Shown here one piece after another: positions 7,411-14,191 of a stretch of DNA of 20,571 nt; within the stretch, counting starts at the first letter, position 1; every line of letters begins with the position of its first letter. Made by a program: the position numbers and the translations under genes. The stretch is from the NCBI GenBank assembly GCA_934869045.1, contig CAKXAF010000004.1, positions 3,100 to 23,670 on the forward strand, read 5' to 3'. Source of the DNA: an uncultured Nitrososphaerota archaeon (lineage in GTDB: Bacteria > Bacillota > Clostridia > Oscillospirales > Ruminococcaceae). Below the pieces are notes generated by a model, which made no database searches, was not told the DNA's origin, and was given only the letters and a program-made list of their open reading frames with translations.

Positions 7411-7439
7411 ATTATAGCGAAAAATCTATGGAATGTCAA
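7411..7439 (-). promoter_or_regulatory. consensus sigma-A promoter of tRNA-Thr
   Basis: On the minus strand TTGACA (7439-7434), 17 bases and TATAAT (7416-7411) match the consensus exactly. The start would fall near 7404, giving a leader of about 24 nt that can form a short GTCTG/CAGAC stem (7381-7400) before the tRNA 5' end. Confidence 0.93.
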
Positions 7440-7498
7440 GGGATTTGACAAAAAAAGTTGTAAAATTACAGGTTTTTAGATGTTGGGTGGAATATGGA

Positions 7499-7527
7499 TT
7501 GCCATTTCTGTGTTTTTGTGGTAAACT
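7499..7527 (+). promoter_or_regulatory. probable sigma-A promoter of the ThyX-like/kinase operon
   Basis: TTGCCA (7499-7504), 17 bases, TAAACT (7522-7527), with TGG before the -10 (extended -10). It lies in an AT-rich stretch 58 bases ahead of the ATG at 7585 and faces away from the tRNA promoter. The rest of 7203-7584, apart from the tRNA unit, shows nothing else to me. Confidence 0.65.
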
Positions 7528-7584
7528 AAGAACGATTATAAGCTACGTTCCGTTTGACCGGAGCATAGGAAAAAGGAGAACCGT

Positions 7585-8208
7585 ATGCTGACCATTGAAC
7601 GCACTTCCGTTATGAATTTTGAAAACGCTATCCGCGGTGCGCGAAACCCCATGAACAGCTGGGCGCGAAGCGACAGCGGCTATGACAGGACGGGAAATTT
7701 TGTCTTCGGCCCCAACGATCTGGATTTGGCCAGACGGCTGTGCGCCTCCGGAAGCGACCACCGGAAGTTTATCCGCCAGATTTTTGTCTCGGTGGATATC
7801 ACGGCGCCTCTTTATTGGTGGAAGGAGTACGACACTTATAAAGTCGGTACCGTCGCCAACTCCACGAGCACCATGCACCGTATCCATTCCAAGCCTTTCG
7901 AGCTGGCGGATTTCAGCACCGACCACATGACTCCCGCGACGCTGGAACAAATGGAGCGTCTCATCGCCTATCTGGAATCCGTCCGCCAGACCTTTAACGC
8001 TACCAAGGACAAGTCCGCCTGGTACGACCTGATCCAGCTCCTGCCCTCCAGCTACAACCAGATGCGCACTTTCAGCTACGAAAATCTTATCTCCATGTAT
8101 TATGCGCGCCGGAACCACAAACTGGAGGAGTGGCATACCTTCTGCCGCTGGATCGAGACCCTGCCCTACGCGGGGGACCTCATCCTGGTAAAATCCGAAA
8201 AGGAGTGA
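7585..8208 (+). CDS. divergent ThyX-like protein (possible flavin-dependent thymidylate synthase relative)
   Basis: A 207-residue protein with RBS AAGGAG. I recognise it as a type seen in Firmicutes and their phages, usually unnamed. Two segments line up with ThyX: TYKVGTVANSTSTMH (84-98) fits the spacing of the ThyX signature RHRxxSxNxxSxR but with Thr-Tyr-Lys in place of Arg-His-Arg, and LLPSSYNQMR...RRNHKLEEWHTF (152-186) resembles the ThyX C-terminal LPxxxYT...R....AQxEIR region. True ThyX makes dTMP from dUMP with FAD and methylene-THF. With the key arginines changed, that activity is uncertain. A thymidylate-kinase-like gene follows 4 bases after the stop, which supports a role in nucleotide metabolism. 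Alternatives are a modified-pyrimidine enzyme or a non-catalytic relative. Confidence 0.6.
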   Translation: MLTIERTSVMNFENAIRGARNPMNSWARSDSGYDRTGNFVFGPNDLDLARRLCASGSDHRKFIRQIFVSVDITAPLYWWKEYDTYKVGTVANSTSTMHRIHSKPFELADFSTDHMTPATLEQMERLIAYLESVRQTFNATKDKSAWYDLIQLLPSSYNQMRTFSYENLISMYYARRNHKLEEWHTFCRWIETLPYAGDLILVKSEKE

Positions 8209-8212
8209 TCTC

Positions 8213-8884
8213 ATGAACGGCAAGCTCATCGTCATTGACGGCCTGGACGGCAGCGGAAAGACCACCCAGAGCCAGCGGGTCGCCGATGCTCTGCGGGCAA
8301 AGGGGACGCCTGTCCGGCTGATTTCCTTCCCGGATTACGGGGAGGAGTCCTCTGCTTTGGTGCGGATGTATCTGAACGGGGAGTTTTCAGCCTCTCCCAG
8401 CGGGGTTAACGCCTATGCTGCGTCCTCGTTTTACGCGGTGGATCGCTATGCCAGCTTTAAAAAGCATTGGGAGAAGGACTACCTCTCCGGGCATACTATA
8501 CTGGCGACCCGCTATGTCAGTTCCAACGCCATCCATCAGATGTGCAAGCTGCCAGAAAGCGAGTGGGGCGGTTATCTGCAGTGGCTTTCGGATTTCGAGT
8601 ACGGCAGGCTGGGCTTGCCCCGCCCGGATCGGATCATCTTCCTCAACATGAGCCGGGTGGTGGCGGACCGGCTCATCCTCAGCCGTTATCACGGCGATGA
8701 AGGGAAAAAGGACATCCACGAAAAGGACCGTGCCTACCTGGCTTCCTGCCAGCGTACCGCTGCCTACGCCGCTCAAGCGGAGGGATGGTCAGTGGTGGAC
8801 TGTGACGACGGTGAAGCGCCGCTTCCCCTGGATGCTATTACAAAAAAAATCCTCTCCCTGCTGGAAAACAGGGCAGAAAATTGA
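8213..8884 (+). CDS. thymidylate kinase-like deoxynucleotide kinase
   Basis: A 223-residue P-loop kinase of the thymidylate kinase family, which phosphorylates dTMP (or a related deoxynucleoside/dNMP) with ATP. Walker A is GLDGSGKTT (10-18). A DRY triplet is at 77-79. TRYVSSNAIHQ (99-109) occupies the place of the Tmk DRYxxSxxAYQ motif, with Thr in place of the usual Asp. A likely LID region is GDEGKKDIHEKDRAYL. The start at 8213 follows AAAGGAG, and only 4 bases separate it from the ThyX-like gene, so the pair is co-translated. It is divergent from housekeeping Tmk, so a second, specialised kinase is plausible. Confidence 0.82.
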   Translation: MNGKLIVIDGLDGSGKTTQSQRVADALRAKGTPVRLISFPDYGEESSALVRMYLNGEFSASPSGVNAYAASSFYAVDRYASFKKHWEKDYLSGHTILATRYVSSNAIHQMCKLPESEWGGYLQWLSDFEYGRLGLPRPDRIIFLNMSRVVADRLILSRYHGDEGKKDIHEKDRAYLASCQRTAAYAAQAEGWSVVDCDDGEAPLPLDAITKKILSLLENRAEN

Positions 8885-8897
8885 AAAGGACGATACC

Positions 8898-9782
8898 ATG
8901 CTGCAATTCACTCCTGTCGCCCTCAGCGACAAGGCTCAAATCAATGATTTTTTTCGGAAAAAGGATTATCCCGGCGACCAGTATTCCTTTGGCAACCTCT
9001 ATATCTGGCGGAATATTTTTCACGCCGAAATCTGCATCGAGGATGGCTTCCTGTTCGTGAAATCCAGCCAGAACGGCCGTTGTACCTTCATGTGCCCGGT
9101 GGGTTCCGGCGACCTGAAGCAGGCTGTGGAAAAGCTGCTGGAGTGGTGCCGTGCCAACGGCTGCCCTCTCCGTATGGAGTGGGTGCCCGCAGAGGACAAG
9201 GCGGCCCTGGAGGTCCTTTTCGGCAGCCGTGCCCGGATTTCCACAGACCGGGACCATTACGACTATATCTACAGCCGGGAGAAGCTCTGCACCCTGGCTG
9301 GGAAAAAGCTCCATTCCAAGCGCAATTTTATCAACCGTTTTAAGACGCAAAATTGGAGTTACGAGCCGATTTCCCGGGAAAACCTGGACGAGTGCCGGAT
9401 GATGCAGCGGGAGTGGTGCAAAACCAACGACTGCTGTACCAACCCTGACCAGCGGGACGAATGCTGTGCGGTTCATCAGGCATTCCAGTATTTCGACGAG
9501 CTGGGTTTTTCCGGCGGATGCCTCCGGCTGGAGGGGCGGATTGTGGCCTTTACCATCGGAGAGCCCCTCAATTCCAATACGTTCATTGTCCACATCGAAA
9601 AGGCATTCGCCGATATTCCAGGGGCTTATCCCATGATTAACCAGCAGTTTGTGGAGCACGTCATGGGGGAGTTTGCCTATGTTAACCGGGAGGATGATGT
9701 AGGGGACGAGGGCCTGCGGAAGGCCAAGCTTTCTTATTACCCCGAACGTTTGCTGGAGGACTATATCGTCGAAATCGACTGA
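8898..9782 (+). CDS. DUF2156 (phosphatidylglycerol lysyltransferase C-terminal-like) protein
   Basis: A 294-residue protein from ATG 8898, after GAAAAGGACG. It matches the DUF2156/LPG_synthase_C pattern of two GNAT-like halves: an N-terminal part with YPGDQYSFGNLYIWRN (about 24-39), a central basic segment KKLHSKRNFINRF, and a C-terminal half with GGCLRLEGRIVAFTIGEPL, DIPGAYPMINQQF and NREDDVGDEGLRKAKLSYYP. No membrane helices, so unlike MprF it is soluble and cannot flip lipids. It may transfer an aminoacyl or acyl group to an unknown acceptor. A longer in-frame start at 8697 lies inside the kinase gene and is rejected. Another GNAT follows 16 bases later. Confidence 0.85.
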   Translation: MLQFTPVALSDKAQINDFFRKKDYPGDQYSFGNLYIWRNIFHAEICIEDGFLFVKSSQNGRCTFMCPVGSGDLKQAVEKLLEWCRANGCPLRMEWVPAEDKAALEVLFGSRARISTDRDHYDYIYSREKLCTLAGKKLHSKRNFINRFKTQNWSYEPISRENLDECRMMQREWCKTNDCCTNPDQRDECCAVHQAFQYFDELGFSGGCLRLEGRIVAFTIGEPLNSNTFIVHIEKAFADIPGAYPMINQQFVEHVMGEFAYVNREDDVGDEGLRKAKLSYYPERLLEDYIVEID

Positions 9783-9798
9783 GTCAGGAGGGGGCGCG

Positions 9799-10611
9799 AT
9801 GCTGGATTTCGCACAGCCGGAGGACCTGGACGCTCTGAAGGCCCTGTGGCTTGCCTGCTTTGGCGGCCCAGCGGAATACCTGGATTTCTATTACAGCCGC
9901 CGTTTTGTCCCGGGGGACACGCTGGTCTGGCGGGAGGAGGGCCGTCCCGTTTCGATGATGACCCTGATGCGGGTCCGGCGCGGCGGCGAGGACGGCGTCT
10001 ATATTTACGCGGTGGCCACCCTGCCGGAATACCGGGGGCGCGGCCTGATGCGGCGGCTGGACGCCTGGTCCCAGGAGATCGCCTGGAAACGGGGCTGTCG
10101 TTTCAGTGTGCTGGTTCCCGCTGAGCCGGAGCTTTTTGCCATGTATGAGAAGCTGGGCTACCGGGCTGATTTTCCCATCTGGGTGAAGGAGATCCGGGGC
10201 GCGGTCAAAGCGCCCGGGCGGTTTTCCCCCTGTTCTTTTGCGGAATTCCGGGAGCTCCGCCGCCGCTTTCTGTTCCATATCCCCGGCGCGGTCCTGCACC
10301 CCGACGGGGAGCTGCGTTATATTTATGACGAGCTTCACACCTTTTCCGGGGAGGTTTTACGGTATGAGGAGCAAGGGAGGCCCTGCTATGTGGCCTTTAC
10401 CCAAGAGGAGCGGGGGCTGCTCATCCGGGAGACTACCGGCTCCGATCCTGTGAAAACGGCGAAGGAGCTGCTGCTCCGCTATGGCGCGGAAAGGGCGCTG
10501 GTACGGTATTCCAGGCCGGTCCGGGGGTTCCGTGAGACGCCCTTCGGCATGGGCCGGCGGCTGGATGGCGGCAGTTTGTCCCGGGGATATATGGCTCTCA
10601 TGTTGGATTAA
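9799..10611 (+). CDS. GNAT-family N-acetyltransferase, Eis-like layout
   Basis: A 270-residue protein with RBS AGGAGGGGG. The N-terminal GNAT domain shows VYIYAVATLPEYRGRGLMRRL (about 67-87), with the acetyl-CoA loop RGRGLM, and a motif-B-like AMYEKLGYRADF. The remaining ~120 residues form a second domain ending RPVRGFRETPFGMGRRLDGG, as in two-domain GNATs related to Eis. Substrate unknown. It lies 16 bases after the DUF2156 gene and closes this operon; an AT-rich gap with a possible new promoter follows. Confidence 0.87.
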   Translation: MLDFAQPEDLDALKALWLACFGGPAEYLDFYYSRRFVPGDTLVWREEGRPVSMMTLMRVRRGGEDGVYIYAVATLPEYRGRGLMRRLDAWSQEIAWKRGCRFSVLVPAEPELFAMYEKLGYRADFPIWVKEIRGAVKAPGRFSPCSFAEFRELRRRFLFHIPGAVLHPDGELRYIYDELHTFSGEVLRYEEQGRPCYVAFTQEERGLLIRETTGSDPVKTAKELLLRYGAERALVRYSRPVRGFRETPFGMGRRLDGGSLSRGYMALMLD

Positions 10612-10627
10612 TGGACTGTAAAGGCGT

Positions 10628-10656
10628 TTTACTTGTCAGATAAAACAGCTTTTAAT
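10628..10656 (+). promoter_or_regulatory. weak candidate promoter before the FakA-domain gene
   Basis: TTTACT (10628-10633), 17 bases, TTTAAT (10651-10656) in a short AT-rich gap of 70 bases. Spacing is right but the boxes are imperfect. Confidence 0.35.
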
Positions 10657-10681
10657 AGGAATGGTGGAAAGGAAGAACGCG

Positions 10682-10933
10682 ATGCTGACCTATCGTTATG
10701 ACACCCAGCTTTTGATTGAAGGACAAAATCTTTCGGACGACGCGATTTATGACGGGATTCTGGAGCATGCCGAGGGTGACTGTCTGCTTGTGGTAGGCGA
10801 CGAGGATCTGGTTAAGATCCACTTCCACACAGACACGCCGTGGAAGGTACTGGAGTATGGCGCTGGATTGGGCGAGATTCACGATATCGTCATCGAGGAC
10901 ATGGACCGGCAGGCCCGGGGGCTTCACGGATGA
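10682..10933 (+). CDS. stand-alone FakA/YloV middle domain protein
   Basis: An 83-residue protein that matches only the middle domain of the fatty acid kinase subunit FakA (YloV, 'DAK2-type'): YRYDTQLLIEGQNLSDDAI, LLVVGDEDLVKIHFHTD and PWKVLEYGAGLGEIHDIVIEDM. Neither the N-terminal DhaL-type kinase domain nor the C-terminal DegV-like domain is present. The two His of KIHFHT (47 and 49) are kept, but the Cys expected in the 'YCTE' segment of FakA is Asp here. The start is ATG 10682, after GGAAAGGAAG. An ATG at 10661 has no spaced RBS. Its stop overlaps the start of the acetyltransferase gene (ATGA). It may bind a FakB-like or other partner. Function is not established. Confidence 0.72.
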   Translation: MLTYRYDTQLLIEGQNLSDDAIYDGILEHAEGDCLLVVGDEDLVKIHFHTDTPWKVLEYGAGLGEIHDIVIEDMDRQARGLHG

Positions 10934-11484
10934 ACCGCCTGGAGCTGGGAGATGTCGCAGTCCGGGAGCTGCAGGACAGCGACGAGGGCAGTTTGCTCCG
11001 CTGGCTCAACGATCCCCGGGTGCTGGAGTTTTACGAGGGCCGGGATCGTCCGTTTACGCCGGAGATGATCCGGGAACACTTTTATGAGGATATGGAATGC
11101 AGGCGTTGCCTGGTGGAATGTCAGGGGCGTCCGGCGGGATATGTGCAGTATTACCGTTTGGAAGAAGATGGTTTTTCCGAGTACGGTCTTCTGCCGGAGG
11201 AGGGGCCGGTCTACGGTATGGACCAGTTTATCGGCGAGCCGGAACTTTGGGGAAGGGGCGTCGGGCGGGCTTTTATCGGCCTGATGCTCCGATATCTTAT
11301 CGGGGAGCTGGGGGCGGAGGCGGTAGTTCTAGATCCCCATACGGACAACCTTCGGGCGGTGCGCTGCTATGAGGCGTGCGGGTTCCAAAAGAGGAAGCTG
11401 CTCCCGGGGCACGAGCTCCACGAGGGGAAAATGCGGGACTGCTGGCTGATGGAATACCGGCCGCACAACCTTGAAAAAGATTGA
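10930..11484 (+). CDS. AAC(6')-like GNAT acetyltransferase
   Basis: A 184-residue protein starting at ATG 10930, overlapping the previous stop. It has the layout of the Acetyltransf_8/AAC(6') group: ELQDSDEGSLLRWLNDPRVLEFYEG (9-37), GMDQFIGEPELWGRGVG (96-112, acetyl-CoA site), VVLDPHTDNLRAVRCYEACGF (132-152) and KLLPGHELHEGKMRDCWLMEY (156-176). These are the hallmarks of aminoglycoside 6'-N-acetyltransferases of the AAC(6')-Ib-like type, but chromosomal relatives in Firmicutes often have unknown natural substrates. Resistance should not be assumed from sequence alone. Coupling to the FakA-domain gene is unusual. Confidence 0.8.
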   Translation: MNRLELGDVAVRELQDSDEGSLLRWLNDPRVLEFYEGRDRPFTPEMIREHFYEDMECRRCLVECQGRPAGYVQYYRLEEDGFSEYGLLPEEGPVYGMDQFIGEPELWGRGVGRAFIGLMLRYLIGELGAEAVVLDPHTDNLRAVRCYEACGFQKRKLLPGHELHEGKMRDCWLMEYRPHNLEKD

Positions 11485-11513
11485 AATACTTGTGAAAATC
11501 TGGGGAAGCCCGT

Positions 11514-11549
11514 TGCTTCGAAGCAGTTTGAAACGCAGGGCGGCCTGCG
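11514..11549. repeat. two adjacent palindromes before the DJ-1 gene
   Basis: TGCTTCGAAGCA (11514-11525) is a perfect 12-base palindrome. CGCAGG-GCGG-CCTGCG (11534-11549) is a 6-bp hairpin. Both lie within 55 bases upstream of the DJ-1 start, so an operator or a weak attenuating structure is possible. No T-run follows. Confidence 0.4.
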
Positions 11550-11566
11550 GGAGAAGGAGGATGCTT

Positions 11567-12109
11567 ATGATTTACGTTTTTTTGGCGGATGGATTTGAGG
11601 AAGTGGAGGCGCTGACGCCGGTGGATTATCTGCGGCGGTGCGAGCTTCCAGTGCAAACGGTCGGCGTTACGGGAAAGATTGTCACCGGTTCCCATGGGAT
11701 TCCGGTGACAGCAGATATTCTGGCGGAGGAGATGGATCTGACGCAGATGGATGCGGCGGTTCTGCCTGGCGGAATGCCCGGCACGCTGAACCTGGAGGCC
11801 AGCGAGGCGGTGAAGGATGCGCTGAACTGGTGCGCGGAACAGCAGTGCCTGATCGGAGCGATCTGTGCGGCCCCGTCGGTACTGGGACACATGGGCCTGC
11901 TGATCGGGAAAAGGGCCACCTGCTTCCCCGGATTTGAAGGGGAACTGGCGGGGGCGCAATTTGTGAACGAGGCGGCAGTCCGGGACGGGAACATCATCAC
12001 CTCCCGGGGAGCCGGTACGGCGACTCAGTTTGCCGCCTTCCTTATTGAAGCATTGCTCTCCAAGGAACGTGCGGACCGGCTGAAAGCAGGGATTCAATGG
12101 CAGGAGTAG
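11567..12109 (+). CDS. DJ-1/PfpI family protein (YajL/ThiJ-like)
   Basis: A 180-residue protein of the DJ-1 subgroup. MIYVFLADGFEEVEALTPVDYLRR is the typical opening, with a conserved Glu near 11-14. AAVLPGGMPG (63-72) and GAICAAPSVLG (97-107) carry the nucleophilic Cys100, equivalent to Cys106 of human DJ-1. SRGAGTATQFA is the C-terminal signature. Members act as stress chaperones or deglycase/glyoxalase-type enzymes, and the exact activity is debated. ATG 11567 is chosen because GAAGGAGG abuts the ATG at 11561. The 3' end overlaps the next gene by 13 bases. Confidence 0.92.
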   Translation: MIYVFLADGFEEVEALTPVDYLRRCELPVQTVGVTGKIVTGSHGIPVTADILAEEMDLTQMDAAVLPGGMPGTLNLEASEAVKDALNWCAEQQCLIGAICAAPSVLGHMGLLIGKRATCFPGFEGELAGAQFVNEAAVRDGNIITSRGAGTATQFAAFLIEALLSKERADRLKAGIQWQE

Positions 12110-12774
12110 GAAACGGGACCGACATCCGGGTGGTCAAGCGGGAGCTGCGGGATCGGTTCAAGACGCTGCGGCGGGAGATGGATCCGGCGGTCAAAAGCGG
12201 GAAGGACGCAGCGATTCTGCGGCGGGTGCTGGAGCTGCCGGAATATAAGGCGGCAAGATTGGTGCTGACGTATGTGTCAACCTCCATTGAGGTGGACACG
12301 ATCGGACTGATCCAGCAGGCGCTGGCTGCGGGAAAACGGGTGGCAGTGCCGTACTGCATTCCGGGGAAGATCGATATGCTGTTCTGCGAGATTTTTTCTA
12401 TGGATAACCTGGCTCCCGGCAGCTTCGGCGTGCTGGAGCCGGACCCGGAAAAACAGCCGGTGCTTCGGTCCTTCCCGGATTCGGTCTGCATCCTTCCTGG
12501 GCTGGGTTTTGACTTGGAAGGATACCGGCTGGGCTACGGAAAGGGGTACTATGACAGATTTTTGTCTACATATCGGGGCGCGAATATAGGAGTATGCTAC
12601 AATGTTTGCCTGAAACCGTTGCTACCGCACGGCAGATATGATAAAATGGTAAACGTATTGGTTACGGAAAAATTCGTGAAGCGGCCGCAGCCAAAGTCTG
12701 CGGAACTGCCGCCCCAGGCGCCCCGCCGGGACGCATCCAGTGCGCAAAGGAGAAAATCGGATGGACGAAGATAG
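12097..12774 (+). CDS. 5-formyltetrahydrofolate cyclo-ligase
   Basis: This enzyme converts 5-formyl-THF to 5,10-methenyl-THF with ATP, returning folate to one-carbon metabolism (YqgN in B. subtilis, YgfA in E. coli). At 225 residues it shows the N-terminal KRELRDRFKTLRREM (14-28), TYVSTSIEVDT (58-68) and the diagnostic PGLGFDLEGYRLGYGKGYYDRFL (134-156). It begins 13 bases inside the DJ-1 gene and its Arg-rich tail, longer than usual, runs over the ribosome binding site and first codons of mltG (14-base overlap), so the three genes are coupled. In B. subtilis the gene lies elsewhere. Confidence 0.95.
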   Translation: MAGVGNGTDIRVVKRELRDRFKTLRREMDPAVKSGKDAAILRRVLELPEYKAARLVLTYVSTSIEVDTIGLIQQALAAGKRVAVPYCIPGKIDMLFCEIFSMDNLAPGSFGVLEPDPEKQPVLRSFPDSVCILPGLGFDLEGYRLGYGKGYYDRFLSTYRGANIGVCYNVCLKPLLPHGRYDKMVNVLVTEKFVKRPQPKSAELPPQAPRRDASSAQRRKSDGRR

Positions 12775-14101
12775 CAGAAAAACACAGGACGGCGCAGCGG
12801 AAAGCGGCGATTGGGTCGATCAGCTCCTGCGGGAGGTGGAGGCGGAAAACCGCCGCAGCCCGGAGGAGACGGCAGATTCATCGGAAAGCCAGCAGGAGCC
12901 GCCTGCCGTTCCAGATGGGAAGGAGCCGGTGGATTCGGTTCGAAGGCTAGATCCGCGGCGATCAGAACCCGGGCCGGCCAGAGAGGAACCGGAGCCTCTT
13001 CTGCAGGATGACGAGCCACCCCGCAGGAGGAGGCCGAAACGCATCCGTGTGAAGCGAAAAGGAAAACTCTATTCCTTTCTGTATTTGGCGGCAGCACTGG
13101 CGGTCTGCGGTGTGGCGGCGATTTTTTGCCTGAACGCGGTGCGGGATGTACTGGCGATTTCCAAGCCCAATCAGGCCATTACCGTCACGATACCAAGCGG
13201 GGCCAGCGCCAAGGAAATCGGCAGGCTGTTGAAAGAGGACGGGATTATTCAGTATCCTTTCGTTTTTGAACTGGTTGCCAAATATGAGAATTATGAAAAA
13301 TTTCAGTCCGGAACCCACATTCTTAACAGCAACATGGACTATATGACGCTGATGAAATCCATGCAAGAGCCGCAGAAAAGCCGGGAGACGGTCCGGGTGA
13401 CCATTCCGGAGGGCCTGACGGCGGCCAAAGTCGCTAAGATCCTGGATGAAAACGGCGTCTGTGACGAAAGCGATTTTTTGCTGGCGCTGGAGAATACGGA
13501 TTTCAATTTTGCCTACCAGAACGAGATCCCGGGCGATTCGCTGATTTACTGCCGTTTGGAGGGGTATTTGTTCCCGGATACCTATGAGTTTTACAAAAAC
13601 GATACAGCGCTCAATGTTATTTCCAGGATGCTGGATAACTTTGAGAAGAAGATCACGCCGGAGATCCTGGACGCGGTAAAGCAGTCCGGCATGTCCTTTC
13701 ATGAAGTGATTACGCTGGCGTCCATTATCCAGGGCGAGGCGCCGGACGAAGAAAATATGTACAAGGTGTCGGCGGTTTATCAGAACCGGCTGGACAATGC
13801 GGCGGAGTTTCCGCTGCTCCAGGCAGACCCTACCCGAAAGTACGCCAACGAGCAGATCCTGGCGGATCTGGGGGACGAAGGCAAGCTGAAGGCGGCCGCC
13901 TACAACACCTATGAAGGCAAGGGGCTGCCCCCGGGACCCATTAACAATCCGGGGATCGCCGCGATCCAGGCGGCGGTGTCCCCCAGCACGGAGATGGAAG
14001 GGTACTACTATTTCTGCAGCGATTTGAGCACCCGGGAGTTCTTCTATGCCAAGACCCTGGATGAGCACGAACGGAATCTGGTGAAAGCGCATCTGCGGTG
14101 A
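12761..14101 (+). CDS. mltG: endolytic transglycosylase MltG
   Basis: MltG (YceG) cuts nascent glycan strands at the membrane and sets their length. The start at 12761 follows AAAGGAG and the product has 446 residues. Residues 1-100 are a cytoplasmic, acidic and proline-rich tail ending in a strongly basic run (RRRRPKRIRVKRK). One membrane helix follows at about 103-125. The extracellular part has a LysM-like stretch (ITVTIPSGASAKEIGRLLKE), LEGYLFPDTYEF, and the catalytic loop LASIIQGEA, in which Glu326 should be the acid. LLQADPTRKYA, YNTYEGKGLPPGPINNPG and AVSPSTEMEGYYYFCSD complete the family set. The long N-terminal tail is typical of Clostridia rather than E. coli (340 residues). A terminator follows. 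Confidence 0.95.
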   Translation: MDEDSRKTQDGAAESGDWVDQLLREVEAENRRSPEETADSSESQQEPPAVPDGKEPVDSVRRLDPRRSEPGPAREEPEPLLQDDEPPRRRRPKRIRVKRKGKLYSFLYLAAALAVCGVAAIFCLNAVRDVLAISKPNQAITVTIPSGASAKEIGRLLKEDGIIQYPFVFELVAKYENYEKFQSGTHILNSNMDYMTLMKSMQEPQKSRETVRVTIPEGLTAAKVAKILDENGVCDESDFLLALENTDFNFAYQNEIPGDSLIYCRLEGYLFPDTYEFYKNDTALNVISRMLDNFEKKITPEILDAVKQSGMSFHEVITLASIIQGEAPDEENMYKVSAVYQNRLDNAAEFPLLQADPTRKYANEQILADLGDEGKLKAAAYNTYEGKGLPPGPINNPGIAAIQAAVSPSTEMEGYYYFCSDLSTREFFYAKTLDEHERNLVKAHLR

Positions 14102-14105
14102 GAAA

Positions 14106-14139
14106 AGCGGGCGGGCTTGGCGGTCCGTCCGCTGTTTTT
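14106..14139 (+). terminator. rho-independent terminator after mltG
   Basis: AGCGGGCGG (14106-14114) pairs with CCGTCCGCT (14125-14133), with one G:U, around a 10-base loop, followed by GTTTTT. It starts five bases past the mltG stop, so trhP probably has its own, unrecognised, promoter in 14140-14191. Confidence 0.72.
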
Positions 14140-14191
14140 CCATGGCTTTCAGAGATTGTTCACAGCTTTCTAACAGAAAGGTTTTCACTTT

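Noticed and set aside
10930..11484. Acquired aminoglycoside-resistance gene
   Set aside because: The protein is AAC(6')-like, but there is no mobile element, integron site or composition change around it, so a chromosomal housekeeping relative is more likely.
13721..13741. Possible loss of the MltG catalytic Glu (ASIIQGEA instead of ASIVEKEA)
   Set aside because: The second Glu of the motif, which matches Glu218 of E. coli MltG by my recollection of that sequence, is present as Glu326. The Gln replaces the non-essential first Glu.
12962..14188. 408-codon minus-strand frame opposite mltG
   Set aside because: Antisense to a clear MltG; no RBS or recognisable domain.
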